A DNA stretch of 64,000 bases from Streptomyces albireticuli (GCF_002192455.1 NZ_CP021744.1:868001-932000), one strand, 5' to 3'. Shown: positions 34,260-42,749, counted from the first letter of the stretch. Translations and numbers: made by a program. The notes: generated by a model not told the origin, from the sequence alone.

Positions 34260-34312
34260 CGCCCCGCCCACGTTCCCGTACCCGCAGACATCCTCACCCC
34301 GGAGGTTTTCCC

Positions 34313-35068
34313 TTGTCCGAGTGGCTGGTCCTGGCCCTGGCGATGGCCGCCGCCTGCGCGGTCGTCCTGACCATCACCTTGCTGCGGCACCGCAGGCTCG
34401 GCGAGGACGTCGATCCGAGCGAGACCCCCGACGTCATCGAGTACATGACGATGATGATCGGCGTGGTCTACGCCATCGTCCTCGGCCTGGCCATCGCCGG
34501 CGTCTGGGAGGCGCGCAACGGCGCCCAGGACGAGGTCCGCGCCGAGGCCCAGGCGCTGCACGAGATCCACGAGCGGGTCCAGGTGTACGCGCCGGCCGCC
34601 CGGGACCAGGTGCGCGAGGACATCGACACCTACGTGAGCTACGTCGTCCACAAGGAGTGGCCGGTCATGCTCAAGAACGGCGGACTGACCGAGCGCAGCG
34701 CGCAGTTGCTGGCCAAGATCCGGGAGGACGTGACCTCCTACGAGCCGCGCAACGACCACGAGGGCCAGTCGTACCAGCCGATCCTGGACCAGGTCGGCGC
34801 GGCGGACGCCGCGCGCACCTCCCGGGGCGAGAACTCCGAGCCCACCATGCCGGGCGTGGTGTGGTTCGGGCTGGTCGCGGGCGCGCTGGTGGCGGTGGGG
34901 CTGATCTTCACGCTCCAGATCGGGCGGTCACCGCGCGAGCTGCTGCTGGCGGGGCTCTACAGCGCCCTGATCGCCTTCCTCCTCTTCCTCATCTGGGACT
35001 TCAACTCCCCCTTCGGCCATGCCGTGGGCGACGCCAGCGGCGCCTTCACCGACATGTTCGCCATCTGA
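34313..35068 (+). CDS. DUF4239 membrane protein
   Basis: 251 residues from a TTG with GGAGG eight bases upstream. Two helices at the N-terminus (WLVLALAMAAACAVVLTITL, then MMIGVVYAIVLGLAIAGVW), a roughly 110-residue helical domain facing one side, and two helices at the C-terminus (GLVAGALVAVGLIFTLQI, LLLAGLYSALIAFLLFLIW). This is the DUF4239 (bestrophin-like) pattern; transport of anions has been suggested for related proteins but not shown here. Its last 23 bases overlap the 3' end of the convergent P450 gene. Confidence 0.83.
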   Translation: MSEWLVLALAMAAACAVVLTITLLRHRRLGEDVDPSETPDVIEYMTMMIGVVYAIVLGLAIAGVWEARNGAQDEVRAEAQALHEIHERVQVYAPAARDQVREDIDTYVSYVVHKEWPVMLKNGGLTERSAQLLAKIREDVTSYEPRNDHEGQSYQPILDQVGAADAARTSRGENSEPTMPGVVWFGLVAGALVAVGLIFTLQIGRSPRELLLAGLYSALIAFLLFLIWDFNSPFGHAVGDASGAFTDMFAI

Positions 35069-36347
35069 CGGGCAGGTGCTTGAGGCCGTTCTGGAAGTTG
35101 GACGTCAGCCGGACCGGCTCGCCCGCCCGCTCCAGGCCGGGCAGCCGGTCGACGGCGGCCCGCAGTACGGCCCGCAGCTGGACGCGCGCGAGGTGGGCGC
35201 CCAGGCAGACGTGCGGGCCGAAGCCGAAGCTGACGTGGTCGTTGGGCGTGCGGGTGATGTCGAAGCGGTCGGGGTCGGGGAAGACGCGCTCGTCGCGGTT
35301 GGCGGAGGCGTGGAAGACGACGACCTTCTCCCCGCGCCGGATCCGCACCCCGGCGAGCTCCGTGTCGCGGGTGGCGGTGCGGCGGAAGTCCATGACGGGC
35401 GGCCAGTGGCGGAGCATCTCCTCCACGGCCGGCGCGGTCAGCTCCGGGCGGGTGCGGAACAGCTCGTACTGGCCGGGGTGGTCCAGGAGGGTCAGCAGAC
35501 CGCCGGGGATGCCGTTGCGCAGGGTCTCGTTGCCGGCCACCGCGAAGAGGAAGAACATCGTCTCGAACTCGTCGCGGGTCAGGCCGGCCTCGCGCATGTG
35601 CGCCATCACGCTGCCGGGCCGGGGCTCGCCGGACAGCGCGTGCGCGTAGGCGAACATGTCGGCGAGGGCCTCCCGCGAGCGCGGGCTGATCATGCTGCCG
35701 TCGGGGCGGGCGAGCGTGGCGGGCCGGCGGGCGAGGGCGGCGCGGCCCGCCGGGGTGAGCGCCGCGGGGTCGGCGGTCGCCGATCCGGCGTGGTCGGGGT
35801 CCTGGTAGCCGATGACGCGGTTGGACCAGTCGTAGAACAGCCGCCGGTCCTGATCGGGCACGCCCATGATGTGCGCGAGGGTCCACACGGGCAGGTCCGC
35901 GGCGAGCTCCACGAAGTCCGCCGCTCCCCGGTCCGCCACGCCGTCGACCAGGGCACGGGCGCGGGCCTCGATGACGGCCTCCAGCTCCCGGACGGCGCGC
36001 GGGGTGAAGGCGGAGGCGACGATGCGGCGCAGCCGCGCGTGGGCGGGCGGGTCCTGGTTGAGCATCATCGACCGGACGAAGCCGAGGTCCTCGGGGGTGT
36101 CCGGGTCGGGGATCTGGGTGGCGCCCAGGTGCGAGGAGAAGATCTCGGGGGTGCGCAGCACGTGCTTGACGTCGGCGTGCCGGAGGACGGCCCAGTAGCC
36201 CGGGCCGGCGGGCCAGGGACCGACGGCCGGCTCCGCCGTCCAGTGGACGGGGCTGTGCTCCCGTAATTCCCGGAAGCGTGCGTAGGGCACCCCGCGGGCA
36301 TAGGTCTCGGGATGGTGGATGTCGGCGGGCACCTCGGATCCGGTCAC
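35046..36347 (-). CDS. Cytochrome P450, CYP125/CYP124/CYP142-like
   Basis: About 433 residues from GTG 36347, where TACGGT stands seven bases upstream; a GTG at 36380 is possible. I-helix AGNETLRNGIP (acid-alcohol pair Glu-Thr kept), K-helix VEEMLRHWPPV, and heme loop FGFGPHVCLGA with the ligand Cys near 381. HASANRDERVF and the ending SNFQNGLKHLPVRW are typical of actinobacterial steroid side-chain or omega-hydroxylases. A link to the KstR2 locus 14 kb away is attractive but unproven; no ferredoxin gene is adjacent. Confidence 0.87.
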   Translation of the reverse strand: MTGSEVPADIHHPETYARGVPYARFRELREHSPVHWTAEPAVGPWPAGPGYWAVLRHADVKHVLRTPEIFSSHLGATQIPDPDTPEDLGFVRSMMLNQDPPAHARLRRIVASAFTPRAVRELEAVIEARARALVDGVADRGAADFVELAADLPVWTLAHIMGVPDQDRRLFYDWSNRVIGYQDPDHAGSATADPAALTPAGRAALARRPATLARPDGSMISPRSREALADMFAYAHALSGEPRPGSVMAHMREAGLTRDEFETMFFLFAVAGNETLRNGIPGGLLTLLDHPGQYELFRTRPELTAPAVEEMLRHWPPVMDFRRTATRDTELAGVRIRRGEKVVVFHASANRDERVFPDPDRFDITRTPNDHVSFGFGPHVCLGAHLARVQLRAVLRAAVDRLPGLERAGEPVRLTSNFQNGLKHLPVRWRTCR

Positions 36348-36382
36348 TTTTGCGACCGTACGCCCTCCTCTGGCGTGCACGT

Positions 36383-36414
36383 CAAGGGCTCGTCACAATG
36401 ACGAGGTGCCCTTG
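36383..36414. promoter_or_regulatory. Long interrupted palindrome upstream of the P450 gene
   Basis: CAAGGGC (36383-36389) plus TCGTCA (36390-36395), a CAA centre, then TGACGA (36399-36404) and GCCCTTG (36408-36414), with a 3-base asymmetry between the right-hand blocks. It lies in the divergent gap between the P450 and egtA genes, about 36-67 bp upstream of the P450 start: operator-like. Confidence 0.5.
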
Positions 36415-36467
36415 AGGCCGGACGAGCGCGATGGGACCGTGGGGCCCGGCTCCACCCGTGGTGTTCA

Positions 36468-36488
36468 GCGGAACCGCTGAGGTTCCGC
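36468..36488 (+). promoter_or_regulatory. Leader hairpin before egtA
   Basis: GCGGAACC (36468-36475) pairs with GGTTCCGC (36481-36488), 5-base loop; an overlapping alternative CAGCGG/CCGCTG exists. It ends about 28 bases before the egtA ATG, ahead of the ribosome site GGAGGT. Role unknown. Confidence 0.35.
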
Positions 36489-36516
36489 ATGCGGCGATGG
36501 ACGGGAGGTACGGACC

Positions 36517-37797
36517 ATGGCGGACAGCGAGTCCGACAGGGCGGGCCCCGCCGAGTTCGTGGACGAGGCGGAGGTCAACGCGCTCGTGCGCGGCATCTGT
36601 TTCAAGACGGGCCCGCCCAGGCTCCTCGGAGTGGAGCTGGAATGGCTCGTCCACGACCTGCGTGACCCCGCCCGACCGGTCCCTCCGCCTCTGCTGGCGG
36701 CGGCCGCCGACCGCCTGCGTGACCTGCCGCTGCGGTCCCTGATCACCGTCGAGCCGGGCGGCCAGCTGGAGTTCAGCTCCCGGCCCGCGGACTCCCTCGC
36801 CACCTGCGTGGCGGAGGTCTCCGCCGATCTCGACGCCGCCCGTCCCGCGCTCCGCGACCTCGGACTGGTCCTCGCCGGCTACGGCCAGGACCCCTGGCAC
36901 CCTCCGCGGCGCGTCCTCAAGACCCCCCGCTACGAGGCCATGGAGGCCTTCTACGACCGGCGCAACGGCGCGGGGCGCACCATCATGTGCCGCACCGCGT
37001 CCGTCCAGGTGTGCGTCGACGCCGGGTTCGAGGAGCCCGGTCCGCTCGGTTTCGGGCGGCGCTGGCGGCTCGCGCACCTGCTGGGCGCGGTGCTCGTCGC
37101 CGCGTTCGCCAATTCCCCGCTGCACCTGGGCCGCCCGACCGGCTGGCGCTCCACCCGGCAGGCCGCCTACGCCGACGTCGACCCCGGGCGCGCCCTGGCC
37201 CCGCCGGAGCTCCCGGACCTCCGGGCGGCCTGGGCCGGGTACGTCCTGGACGCGCCGGTGATGTGCGTGCAGTCCGGTGACCGGCCGTGGGACGCCCCGG
37301 AGGGCCTGGACCTGCGCCGCTGGACGCGCACCGGGCGGCCCCGGCGGCCCACCGCGGACGACGTCGCCTACCACCTGACCACGCTGTTCCCGCCCGTACG
37401 GCCGCGTGGCCACCTGGAGCTGCGCATGATCGACGCGCAGCCCGGGGAGGACGGCTGGCTGGTGCCGCTCGCCGTGACGGCCGCGCTGTTCGACGACCCG
37501 GTGGCGTCCGAGACGGCCTACCGCGTGGTGAAGGCCCTCGCGGACACGGCCGGCGCGGCGCCCCCGCCGGACAACCCGCTGTGGCGGAACGCCGCCCGGC
37601 ACGGCCTGGCCGACCCCGAGCTGCACGCCGCGGCGGTCGCCTGCTTCGCGGCGGCCCGGGAGGCACTGCCCCGGATGGGGGTGACGTCCCGGGTCCTGGC
37701 CGCCGTCGACGACTTCACCGCCCGGTACGTCGACCGCGCCCGGTGCCCCGCCGACGACCTCCTGGACCACGTCCTCGGCAAGGAGCGCCGCGCATGA
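36517..37797 (+). CDS. egtA: Glutamate-cysteine ligase EgtA (ergothioneine synthesis)
   Basis: 426 residues. GVELEWLVHD near 40 and TVEPGGQLEFSSRP near 85 are the nucleotide/glutamate-binding blocks of this GCS2-like family; MCRTASVQVCVDAG and ANSPLHLGRPTGWRSTRQ follow, then LELRMIDAQPGE. EgtA makes gamma-glutamylcysteine, the thiol donor used by EgtB. Ribosome site GGAGGT is seven bases before the ATG. First gene of an egtABCD operon; the stop overlaps the egtB ATG. Confidence 0.94.
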   Translation: MADSESDRAGPAEFVDEAEVNALVRGICFKTGPPRLLGVELEWLVHDLRDPARPVPPPLLAAAADRLRDLPLRSLITVEPGGQLEFSSRPADSLATCVAEVSADLDAARPALRDLGLVLAGYGQDPWHPPRRVLKTPRYEAMEAFYDRRNGAGRTIMCRTASVQVCVDAGFEEPGPLGFGRRWRLAHLLGAVLVAAFANSPLHLGRPTGWRSTRQAAYADVDPGRALAPPELPDLRAAWAGYVLDAPVMCVQSGDRPWDAPEGLDLRRWTRTGRPRRPTADDVAYHLTTLFPPVRPRGHLELRMIDAQPGEDGWLVPLAVTAALFDDPVASETAYRVVKALADTAGAAPPPDNPLWRNAARHGLADPELHAAAVACFAAAREALPRMGVTSRVLAAVDDFTARYVDRARCPADDLLDHVLGKERRA

Positions 37798-39119
37798 CCG
37801 TCCCCGAGTCCGACCCCGCCGCCCTCCGGCGGCGGGCCGCGGACGCCCTCCGTACCGCCCGGGCGCGCACCCACGCGCTCACCGGCTGTGTGGACGGGCC
37901 CGAGCTGACCGCCCAGCACTCCCCCCTGATGTCGCCGCTGGTCTGGGACCTCGCGCACATCGGCAATCAGGAGGAGCAGTGGCTGCTGCGCACCGTGGGC
38001 GGCCGCGAGGCGCTGCGGCCCGAGATCGACTCCGTGTACGACGCGTTCGAGCACCCGCGTGCCGAGCGCCCGAGACTGCCGCTGCTGGCGCCCGAGGAGG
38101 CGCGCGGCTATGTGGCGGACGTGCGGGACCGGGTCCTGGACGTCCTGGAGAGAGTGCCGCTGTCGGGGGCGCCGCTGCTGGAGGCCGGGTTCGCCTTCGG
38201 CATGATCGCCCAGCACGAGCAGCAGCACGACGAGACGATGCTCATCACCCACCAGCTGCGCCGGGGGCCGGCGGTGCTGTCCGCCCCGGAGCCACCGGGG
38301 GCCGCGCCGGACGCGGGCGCGCTGCCGGCGGAGGTCCTGATCGAGGGCGGGCCGTTCACGATGGGCACGTCGGCCGAGCCGTGGGCGCTGGACAACGAAC
38401 GGCCCGCGCACGCCCGCTTCGTGCCGTCCTACTTCCTCGACACGCTGCCCGTCAGCAACGGCGCGTACCTGCGGTTCGTCGAGGACGGCGGCTACGCCGA
38501 CGCCCGCTGGTGGCGGCCGGGCGGCTGGGAGCAGGTGCGCCGCCACGGCCTCGCCGCGCCGCTGTTCTGGCGGCGCGAGGGCACGGGGTGGGTGCGGCGG
38601 CGGTTCGGCGCCGAGGAGCCCGTGCCCCTGGAGGAGCCGGTGCTGCACGTGAGCTGGTACGAGGCGGCGGCGTACGCGGCGTGGGCGGGGCGGCGGCTCC
38701 CCACGGAGGCGGAGTGGGAGAAGGCGGCCCGCCACGACCCGGCCTCCGGCCGCTCCCGCCGCTATCCGTGGGGTGACGCGGACCCCACGCCCGACCGCGC
38801 CAACCTCGGCCAGCGGCACCTGCGCCCGGCACCGGTGGGGGCGTACGCGGCCGGGGCGTCCCCGCTGGGGGTGCGGCAGCTGATCGGCGACGTGTGGGAG
38901 TGGACGTCGAGCGACTTCCTGCCCTATCCGGGCTTCCGGGCCTTCCCCTACCGGGAGTACTCGGAGGTGTTCTTCGGCGAGGCCCACAAGGTGCTGCGCG
39001 GCGGTTCCTTCGCCGTCGACCCGGTGGCCTGCCGGGGCACGTTCCGCAACTGGGACCTGCCGGTCCGCCGGCAGATCTTCGCCGGCTTCCGCACGGCGCG
39101 CGACGCGGAGCCGTCCTGA
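37794..39119 (+). CDS. egtB: Sulfoxide synthase EgtB (ergothioneine synthesis)
   Basis: 441 residues. N-terminal DinB-like domain carries the non-heme iron triad: His55 in WDLAHIGNQEEQW, His141 and His145 in AQHEQQHDETM. The C-terminal FGE-sulfatase-type domain shows GGPFTMGTS, VSWYEAAAYAAWAGRRLPTEAEWEKAAR and GDVWEWTSS, ending in FAGFRTARD. EgtB joins gamma-glutamylcysteine to hercynine with O2. Overlaps egtA by four bases and egtC by one base (TGATG). Confidence 0.95.
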   Translation: MTVPESDPAALRRRAADALRTARARTHALTGCVDGPELTAQHSPLMSPLVWDLAHIGNQEEQWLLRTVGGREALRPEIDSVYDAFEHPRAERPRLPLLAPEEARGYVADVRDRVLDVLERVPLSGAPLLEAGFAFGMIAQHEQQHDETMLITHQLRRGPAVLSAPEPPGAAPDAGALPAEVLIEGGPFTMGTSAEPWALDNERPAHARFVPSYFLDTLPVSNGAYLRFVEDGGYADARWWRPGGWEQVRRHGLAAPLFWRREGTGWVRRRFGAEEPVPLEEPVLHVSWYEAAAYAAWAGRRLPTEAEWEKAARHDPASGRSRRYPWGDADPTPDRANLGQRHLRPAPVGAYAAGASPLGVRQLIGDVWEWTSSDFLPYPGFRAFPYREYSEVFFGEAHKVLRGGSFAVDPVACRGTFRNWDLPVRRQIFAGFRTARDAEPS

Positions 39120-39898
39120 TGTGCCGCCACCTCGCGGTGCTGGGACCCCCGGAGCCCATCGGCGCGACCGTGGTGGAGCCGGCGCACGCGCTGTTCCGCC
39201 AGTCGTGGGCACCGCGCCGGCAGCGCTACGGCACGGTCAACGCGGACGGCTTCGGGGTCGGCTGGTACGCCCCGGAGGACCCCGTGCCGGCCCGCTACCG
39301 GCGGGCCGGGCCCATCTGGGCCGATCCGTCCTTCGCCGATCTCGCGCGCGTCGTCCGCACCGGGGCGCTGCTCGCGGCGGTGCGGGACGCCACCGAGGCG
39401 AGCGCCGACGGCGAGGCGGCGGCGGCCCCCTTCGCGGGCGGGCCGTGGCTGTTCAGCCACAACGGGGCGCTGACCGGCTGGCCGGACTCCGTCGCCCCGC
39501 TCACGGCGCTGCTGCCGCGCGCCGATCTGCTGCGGCTGGCGGCCCGGTGCGACTCGGCGTTCGTCTGGGCGCTGGTGGAGCGGCGGCTGCGCGGCGGCGA
39601 GCCGCCGGGCCGGGCGCTCGCGGCCACCGTCGCGGCGCTGGCCTCGGCCGCGCCCGGCTCGCGGCTCAACCTGCTGCTCACCGACGGCGCGTCGGTCACC
39701 GCGACCGCGTGGGGCGACAGCCTCTGGTACCTGGTGGCGGACGGCCGCACGGCCGTCGCGTCCGAGCCCTACGACGACGACCCGCGCTGGACACAGGCGC
39801 CGGACCGGACGCTGCTCACCGCCACCCGCGCCGAGCTCTCCGTCGTCCCGCTCTCCCCGCTCTCCTCGCTTCCTTCGCTCAAGGAGCCCGTTTCGTGA
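39119..39898 (+). CDS. egtC: Gamma-glutamyl hercynylcysteine sulfoxide hydrolase EgtC
   Basis: 259 residues. N-terminal-nucleophile amidotransferase: MCRHLAVLG exposes Cys2 after Met removal; ADGFGVGWY and FSHNGALTGW are class II glutaminase-like blocks. EgtC strips the glutamate from the EgtB product. The C-terminal tail (LSPLSSLPSLKEPVS) is low in complexity. Its stop overlaps the egtD GTG, with AAGGAG inside the egtC 3' end serving as the ribosome site for egtD. Confidence 0.94.
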   Translation: MCRHLAVLGPPEPIGATVVEPAHALFRQSWAPRRQRYGTVNADGFGVGWYAPEDPVPARYRRAGPIWADPSFADLARVVRTGALLAAVRDATEASADGEAAAAPFAGGPWLFSHNGALTGWPDSVAPLTALLPRADLLRLAARCDSAFVWALVERRLRGGEPPGRALAATVAALASAAPGSRLNLLLTDGASVTATAWGDSLWYLVADGRTAVASEPYDDDPRWTQAPDRTLLTATRAELSVVPLSPLSSLPSLKEPVS

Positions 39899-40869
39899 GC
39901 CCGTTCGCCCTGACCCGCACCCTTCCCCTCGACGCGACCGCCGCCGCGCTGCGCGCGGACGTCGCCACGGGGCTCACCCGCTCGCCCAAGGAGCTCCCCC
40001 CGAAGTGGTTCTACGACGCCCGGGGCAGCGAGCTGTTCGACGAGATCACCCTGCTGCCGGAGTACTACCCGACGCGGGCCGAGCGGGAGATCCTGGTGTC
40101 CCGCGCCGGTGAGATCGCCGCGGCCACCGGCGCCCGTACGCTCGTGGAGCTGGGCTCCGGCTCGTCCGACAAGACCCGGCACCTGATCGGCGCGCTGCCC
40201 TCCCTGGACCACTACGTCCCCGTCGACGTCAGCGAGAGCGCCCTGGCCGGGGCGGCCCGTACGCTGCTCGCCGAGCACCCCGCCCTGACCGTGCACGCGC
40301 TCGTCGCCGACTTCCAGTACGGGCTGGCGCTGCCCGGCACGCCGGGCCCCCGGCTGCTCGCCTTCCTGGGCGGCACGATCGGCAATCTGCGCCCGGCCGA
40401 ACGGGCGGTCTTCCTCGCCGCCGTCCGCGCGGAACTCGCCCCGGGCGACGCGCTGCTGCTGGGCACGGACCTGGTGAAGGACGAGCGGACGCTCGTCGCC
40501 GCCTACGACGACGCGGCGGGCGTGACCGCCGCCTTCAACAAGAACGTGCTGTCGGTGATCAACCGTGAGCTGGAGGCCGACTTCGACCCGGACGACTTCG
40601 ACCACGTCGCCCTCTGGGACGCGGAACGGGAGTGGATCGAGATGCGGCTGCGGGCCCGTACCGCCCTCGTCGCGAAGGTCCCCGCCCTCGATCTGGCGGT
40701 CCACTTCGCGGCGGGCGAGGAGCTGCGGACGGAGATCTCGGCGAAGTTCCGCCGGGAGGGGGTGCGGGCGGAACTGGCGGCGGCCGGCTTCGGGCTGAGC
40801 CGGTGGTGGACGGACGAGGAGGGGCGCTTCGCGCTGTCCCTGTCCGTGCCCGTTAGCCTGCCGGTGTGA
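39895..40869 (+). CDS. egtD: Histidine N-alpha-methyltransferase EgtD
   Basis: 324 residues from GTG. ELPPKWFYDARGSELFDEIT, LPEYYPTRAE, the SAM site LVELGSGSSDKT and DVSESALAGAA, FLGGTIGNL and FNKNVLSVINRELEADFD are the EgtD family blocks. It trimethylates histidine to hercynine, the first committed step. Last egt gene; the PLP lyase egtE, which would finish the pathway, is not next to it. Its stop overlaps the start of a universal stress protein gene. Confidence 0.95.
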   Translation: MSPFALTRTLPLDATAAALRADVATGLTRSPKELPPKWFYDARGSELFDEITLLPEYYPTRAEREILVSRAGEIAAATGARTLVELGSGSSDKTRHLIGALPSLDHYVPVDVSESALAGAARTLLAEHPALTVHALVADFQYGLALPGTPGPRLLAFLGGTIGNLRPAERAVFLAAVRAELAPGDALLLGTDLVKDERTLVAAYDDAAGVTAAFNKNVLSVINRELEADFDPDDFDHVALWDAEREWIEMRLRARTALVAKVPALDLAVHFAAGEELRTEISAKFRREGVRAELAAAGFGLSRWWTDEEGRFALSLSVPVSLPV

Positions 40870-41351
40870 ACGAGGACACGGACCAGGGACGCGGCGAAGG
40901 CCTTCCGACCGGCTTCGAGCGGGGCACCGACGGCCCGAAGGTGATCGTCGTCGGTGTCGACGGCTCGGACACCTCCTGGCGGGCCGCCGCCTACGCGGCG
41001 GGGCTGGCCCGGCGTCAGAACGCCCTGCTGGCCGTGGTGTACGTCCAGCCGGTCCTGGCCGGCGGCGCCGCTCTGGGCGCGCCGGTCGTGGAGGCCACCG
41101 AGGAGGTCGCGGAGGAGCTGCTGGCGGAGATCCGGGCCACGACGGAGCGGCTGCGGGGCATCTTCGCGGTGCGCTGGGAGTTCCACACCTTCCGGGGCGA
41201 CCCCTACGCGGGGCTGGTCCGCGCGGCCGACGAGCTGACGGCGGACGCGGTGGTCGTCGGCGCCTCGGAGCAGGCGGGGCACCGCATCGTCGGCTCGGTG
41301 GCGGTGCGGCTGGTGAAGGCGGGGCGCTGGCCGGTGACGGTGGTGCCGTAG
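40866..41351 (+). CDS. Universal stress protein (UspA family)
   Basis: 161 residues from GTG 40866. IVVGVDGSDTSWRAAAYAAGLA starts the Usp fold; GDPYAGLVRAADELTADAVVVGAS and the nucleotide-binding end GHRIVGSVAVRLVKAGRWPVTVVP follow, the G-x2-G-x9-G pattern suggesting ATP binding. TAGCCT is exactly six bases before the GTG, inside egtD, so it may have its own leaderless promoter as well as reading on from the egt operon through a 4-base overlap. Confidence 0.88.
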   Translation: MNEDTDQGRGEGLPTGFERGTDGPKVIVVGVDGSDTSWRAAAYAAGLARRQNALLAVVYVQPVLAGGAALGAPVVEATEEVAEELLAEIRATTERLRGIFAVRWEFHTFRGDPYAGLVRAADELTADAVVVGASEQAGHRIVGSVAVRLVKAGRWPVTVVP

Positions 41352-41452
41352 CGGGGGCCTCGCGGGCGCCGCGGGACTCCCGTGGGGCAGGGGTGTCACG
41401 GCCCGCCGCCGTGGGTAGCCTGCGGCTGCCCGGCACCGAGGAGGCGTACGGC

Positions 41453-41749
41453 ATGGCGGAGCTGGAGGACGCGGCGGAGGGCGCGGCGGAAGCGCCCGAG
41501 GAGTCCGGCGGGCTGCTGCTGGAGCAGCGGGACGGCGTGCTCGTGCTGAGACTGACCGGCGGCGGGAGCGTCATCCCGAAGGCCATCCCCGTGGTCGACG
41601 GGGCGGGCCGGCTCCTCGCGGTGTACTCCGCGGGCACCGCCGTCCGCCCGGCCCCGGGCGGCGAGCGCGGCCCCGTCGGCGACGTGACGGCGGCCGTGGA
41701 CCCCCTCGCGCCCGTGGCCGACACGTTCGAGGTGGATCCACCGCGCTAG
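41453..41749 (+). CDS. Small hypothetical protein
   Basis: 98 residues from ATG 41453, chosen because GAGGAGG lies eight bases upstream; a GTG at 41393 would add 20 residues. The first 20 residues are acidic and Ala-rich, then come QRDGVLVLRLTGGGSVIPKAIPVVDGAGRLLAVY and a Pro/Val tail. No family recognised. TAGCCT at 41416-41421 could be its promoter. Codon use at third positions is as G+C rich as its neighbours, supporting a real gene. Confidence 0.55.
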   Translation: MAELEDAAEGAAEAPEESGGLLLEQRDGVLVLRLTGGGSVIPKAIPVVDGAGRLLAVYSAGTAVRPAPGGERGPVGDVTAAVDPLAPVADTFEVDPPR

Positions 41750-41763
41750 CCGTTCGGCGGCGG

Positions 41764-41769
41764 TACGGT
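41764..41769 (+). promoter_or_regulatory. Putative leaderless -10 box for the SRPBCC gene
   Basis: TACGGT stands exactly six bases before the ATG at 41776; no Shine-Dalgarno sequence is present. Confidence 0.45.
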
Positions 41770-41775
41770 GCGCGC

Positions 41776-42213
41776 ATGCGCGAGATTTCCGAGGAGACCG
41801 AGATCCGGGCGGAGCCCATGGAGGTCTGGTCGGTCCTCACCGACCTGCGCCGCTACCCCGAATGGAACCCCTTCATCCGGGAGGCCGGCGGCAGGGTGGC
41901 CGCCGGCCGGACCCTCACGCTGAGGGCGTTCCCCGCGCGCGGGCGCCCGATGATCTTCCGGCCCCGGGTGCTGACCGCCGAGCCCGGCCGGGAACTGCGC
42001 TGGCTCGGCCGGCTCCCGGTGCCGGGCCTCTTCGAGGGCGAGCACCGCTTCCTCCTCACCCCTGTGGCCGGAGGCACCCGGCTCGTCCAGAGCGAGGTGT
42101 TCAGGGGACTCCTCGTCCCCCTGCTGGAGCGCAGGATCCGCGACACCAGGACGGACTTCCGGTCCCTCAACGCCGCCCTCAAGGCCCGCGCGGAGCGGCG
42201 TCCCCCGGTCTGA
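41776..42213 (+). CDS. SRPBCC / START-like lipid-binding domain protein
   Basis: 145 residues. MREISEETEIRAEPMEVWSVLTDLRRYPEWNPFIREAGG is the classic opening of the SRPBCC helix-grip fold, with a later LRWLGRLPVPGLFEGEHRFLL and a long C-terminal helix (FRSLNAALKARAE). Members bind hydrophobic ligands or act as polyketide cyclases; no active-site residue assignment is possible here. It stands alone with its own probable leaderless promoter. Confidence 0.85.
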   Translation: MREISEETEIRAEPMEVWSVLTDLRRYPEWNPFIREAGGRVAAGRTLTLRAFPARGRPMIFRPRVLTAEPGRELRWLGRLPVPGLFEGEHRFLLTPVAGGTRLVQSEVFRGLLVPLLERRIRDTRTDFRSLNAALKARAERRPPV

Positions 42214-42305
42214 CGCCCCGGCTCTCGCCTCGCGCCGGACGGTGACCTGGGGCACGGTGGGACGAGCCCTGTGAGCTCCGCCCAGGGACCGACCGAGGGA
42301 GAGTC

Positions 42306-42521
42306 ATGTCCGACCACACCTATCGCGTGACCGAGATCGTCGGGTCCTCGCCCGACGGCGTGGACGCGGCGATCCGCAACGGCATCGGCCGCGCGGCGCA
42401 GACGCTGCGCGGGCTCGACTGGTTCGAGATGACGGAGGTCCGCGGGCACATCGAGGACGGGGTGATCCAGCACTTCCAGGTGGGCCTGAAGGTGGGGTTC
42501 CGGCTGGAGGAGGCGGGGTAG
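42306..42521 (+). CDS. Dodecin (flavin-binding protein)
   Basis: 71 residues, the usual size. YRVTEIVGSSPDGVDAAIRNGI, then the flavin-stacking Trp in GLDWFEMTEVRGHI and the Gln-containing IQHFQVGLKVGFRLE. Dodecins form hollow 12-mers that store FMN, riboflavin or CoA. Ribosome site GGGAGAG just before the ATG. The stop codon lies inside the first copy of a direct repeat. Confidence 0.93.
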   Translation: MSDHTYRVTEIVGSSPDGVDAAIRNGIGRAAQTLRGLDWFEMTEVRGHIEDGVIQHFQVGLKVGFRLEEAG

Positions 42522-42686
42522 GGCCCCCTCCTCCAGCCGGTGGGCGAGGTCCCGGGCGACGTCCCCGCCCGGGGGCACCTCCCGGCGGTGGCCGAGGGAG
42601 CGAAGGAGCCGTCCGGGCGGGGTAGGGCCGTCTCCGCGACCGGTGGGCGAGGTCCCGGGTGACGTCCCCGCCGGTGCGCACCTCCC
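42512..42686. repeat. Imperfect direct repeat, about 104-bp period, after the dodecin gene
   Basis: GGCGGGGTAGGGCC occurs at 42512 and 42616, and CCGGTGGGCGAGGTCCCGGG occurs at 42537 and 42640, each followed by GACGTCCCCGCC and CACCTCCC. The first copy starts inside the dodecin 3' end. Part of it (42571-42600) resembles the element at 60145. The 283-bp gap holds no gene. Confidence 0.7.
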
Positions 42687-42743
42687 ACGAAGGAGCGGGC
42701 CGGGAAGCGCCCACCCCCACGGCGGGCCTCTCCCCGAACCCCA

Positions 42744-42749
42744 TAAAAT
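42744..42749 (+). promoter_or_regulatory. Putative -10 element for the UvrA-like gene
   Basis: TAAAAT in an otherwise G+C-rich stretch, about 55 bases before the ATG at 42805. Confidence 0.4.
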
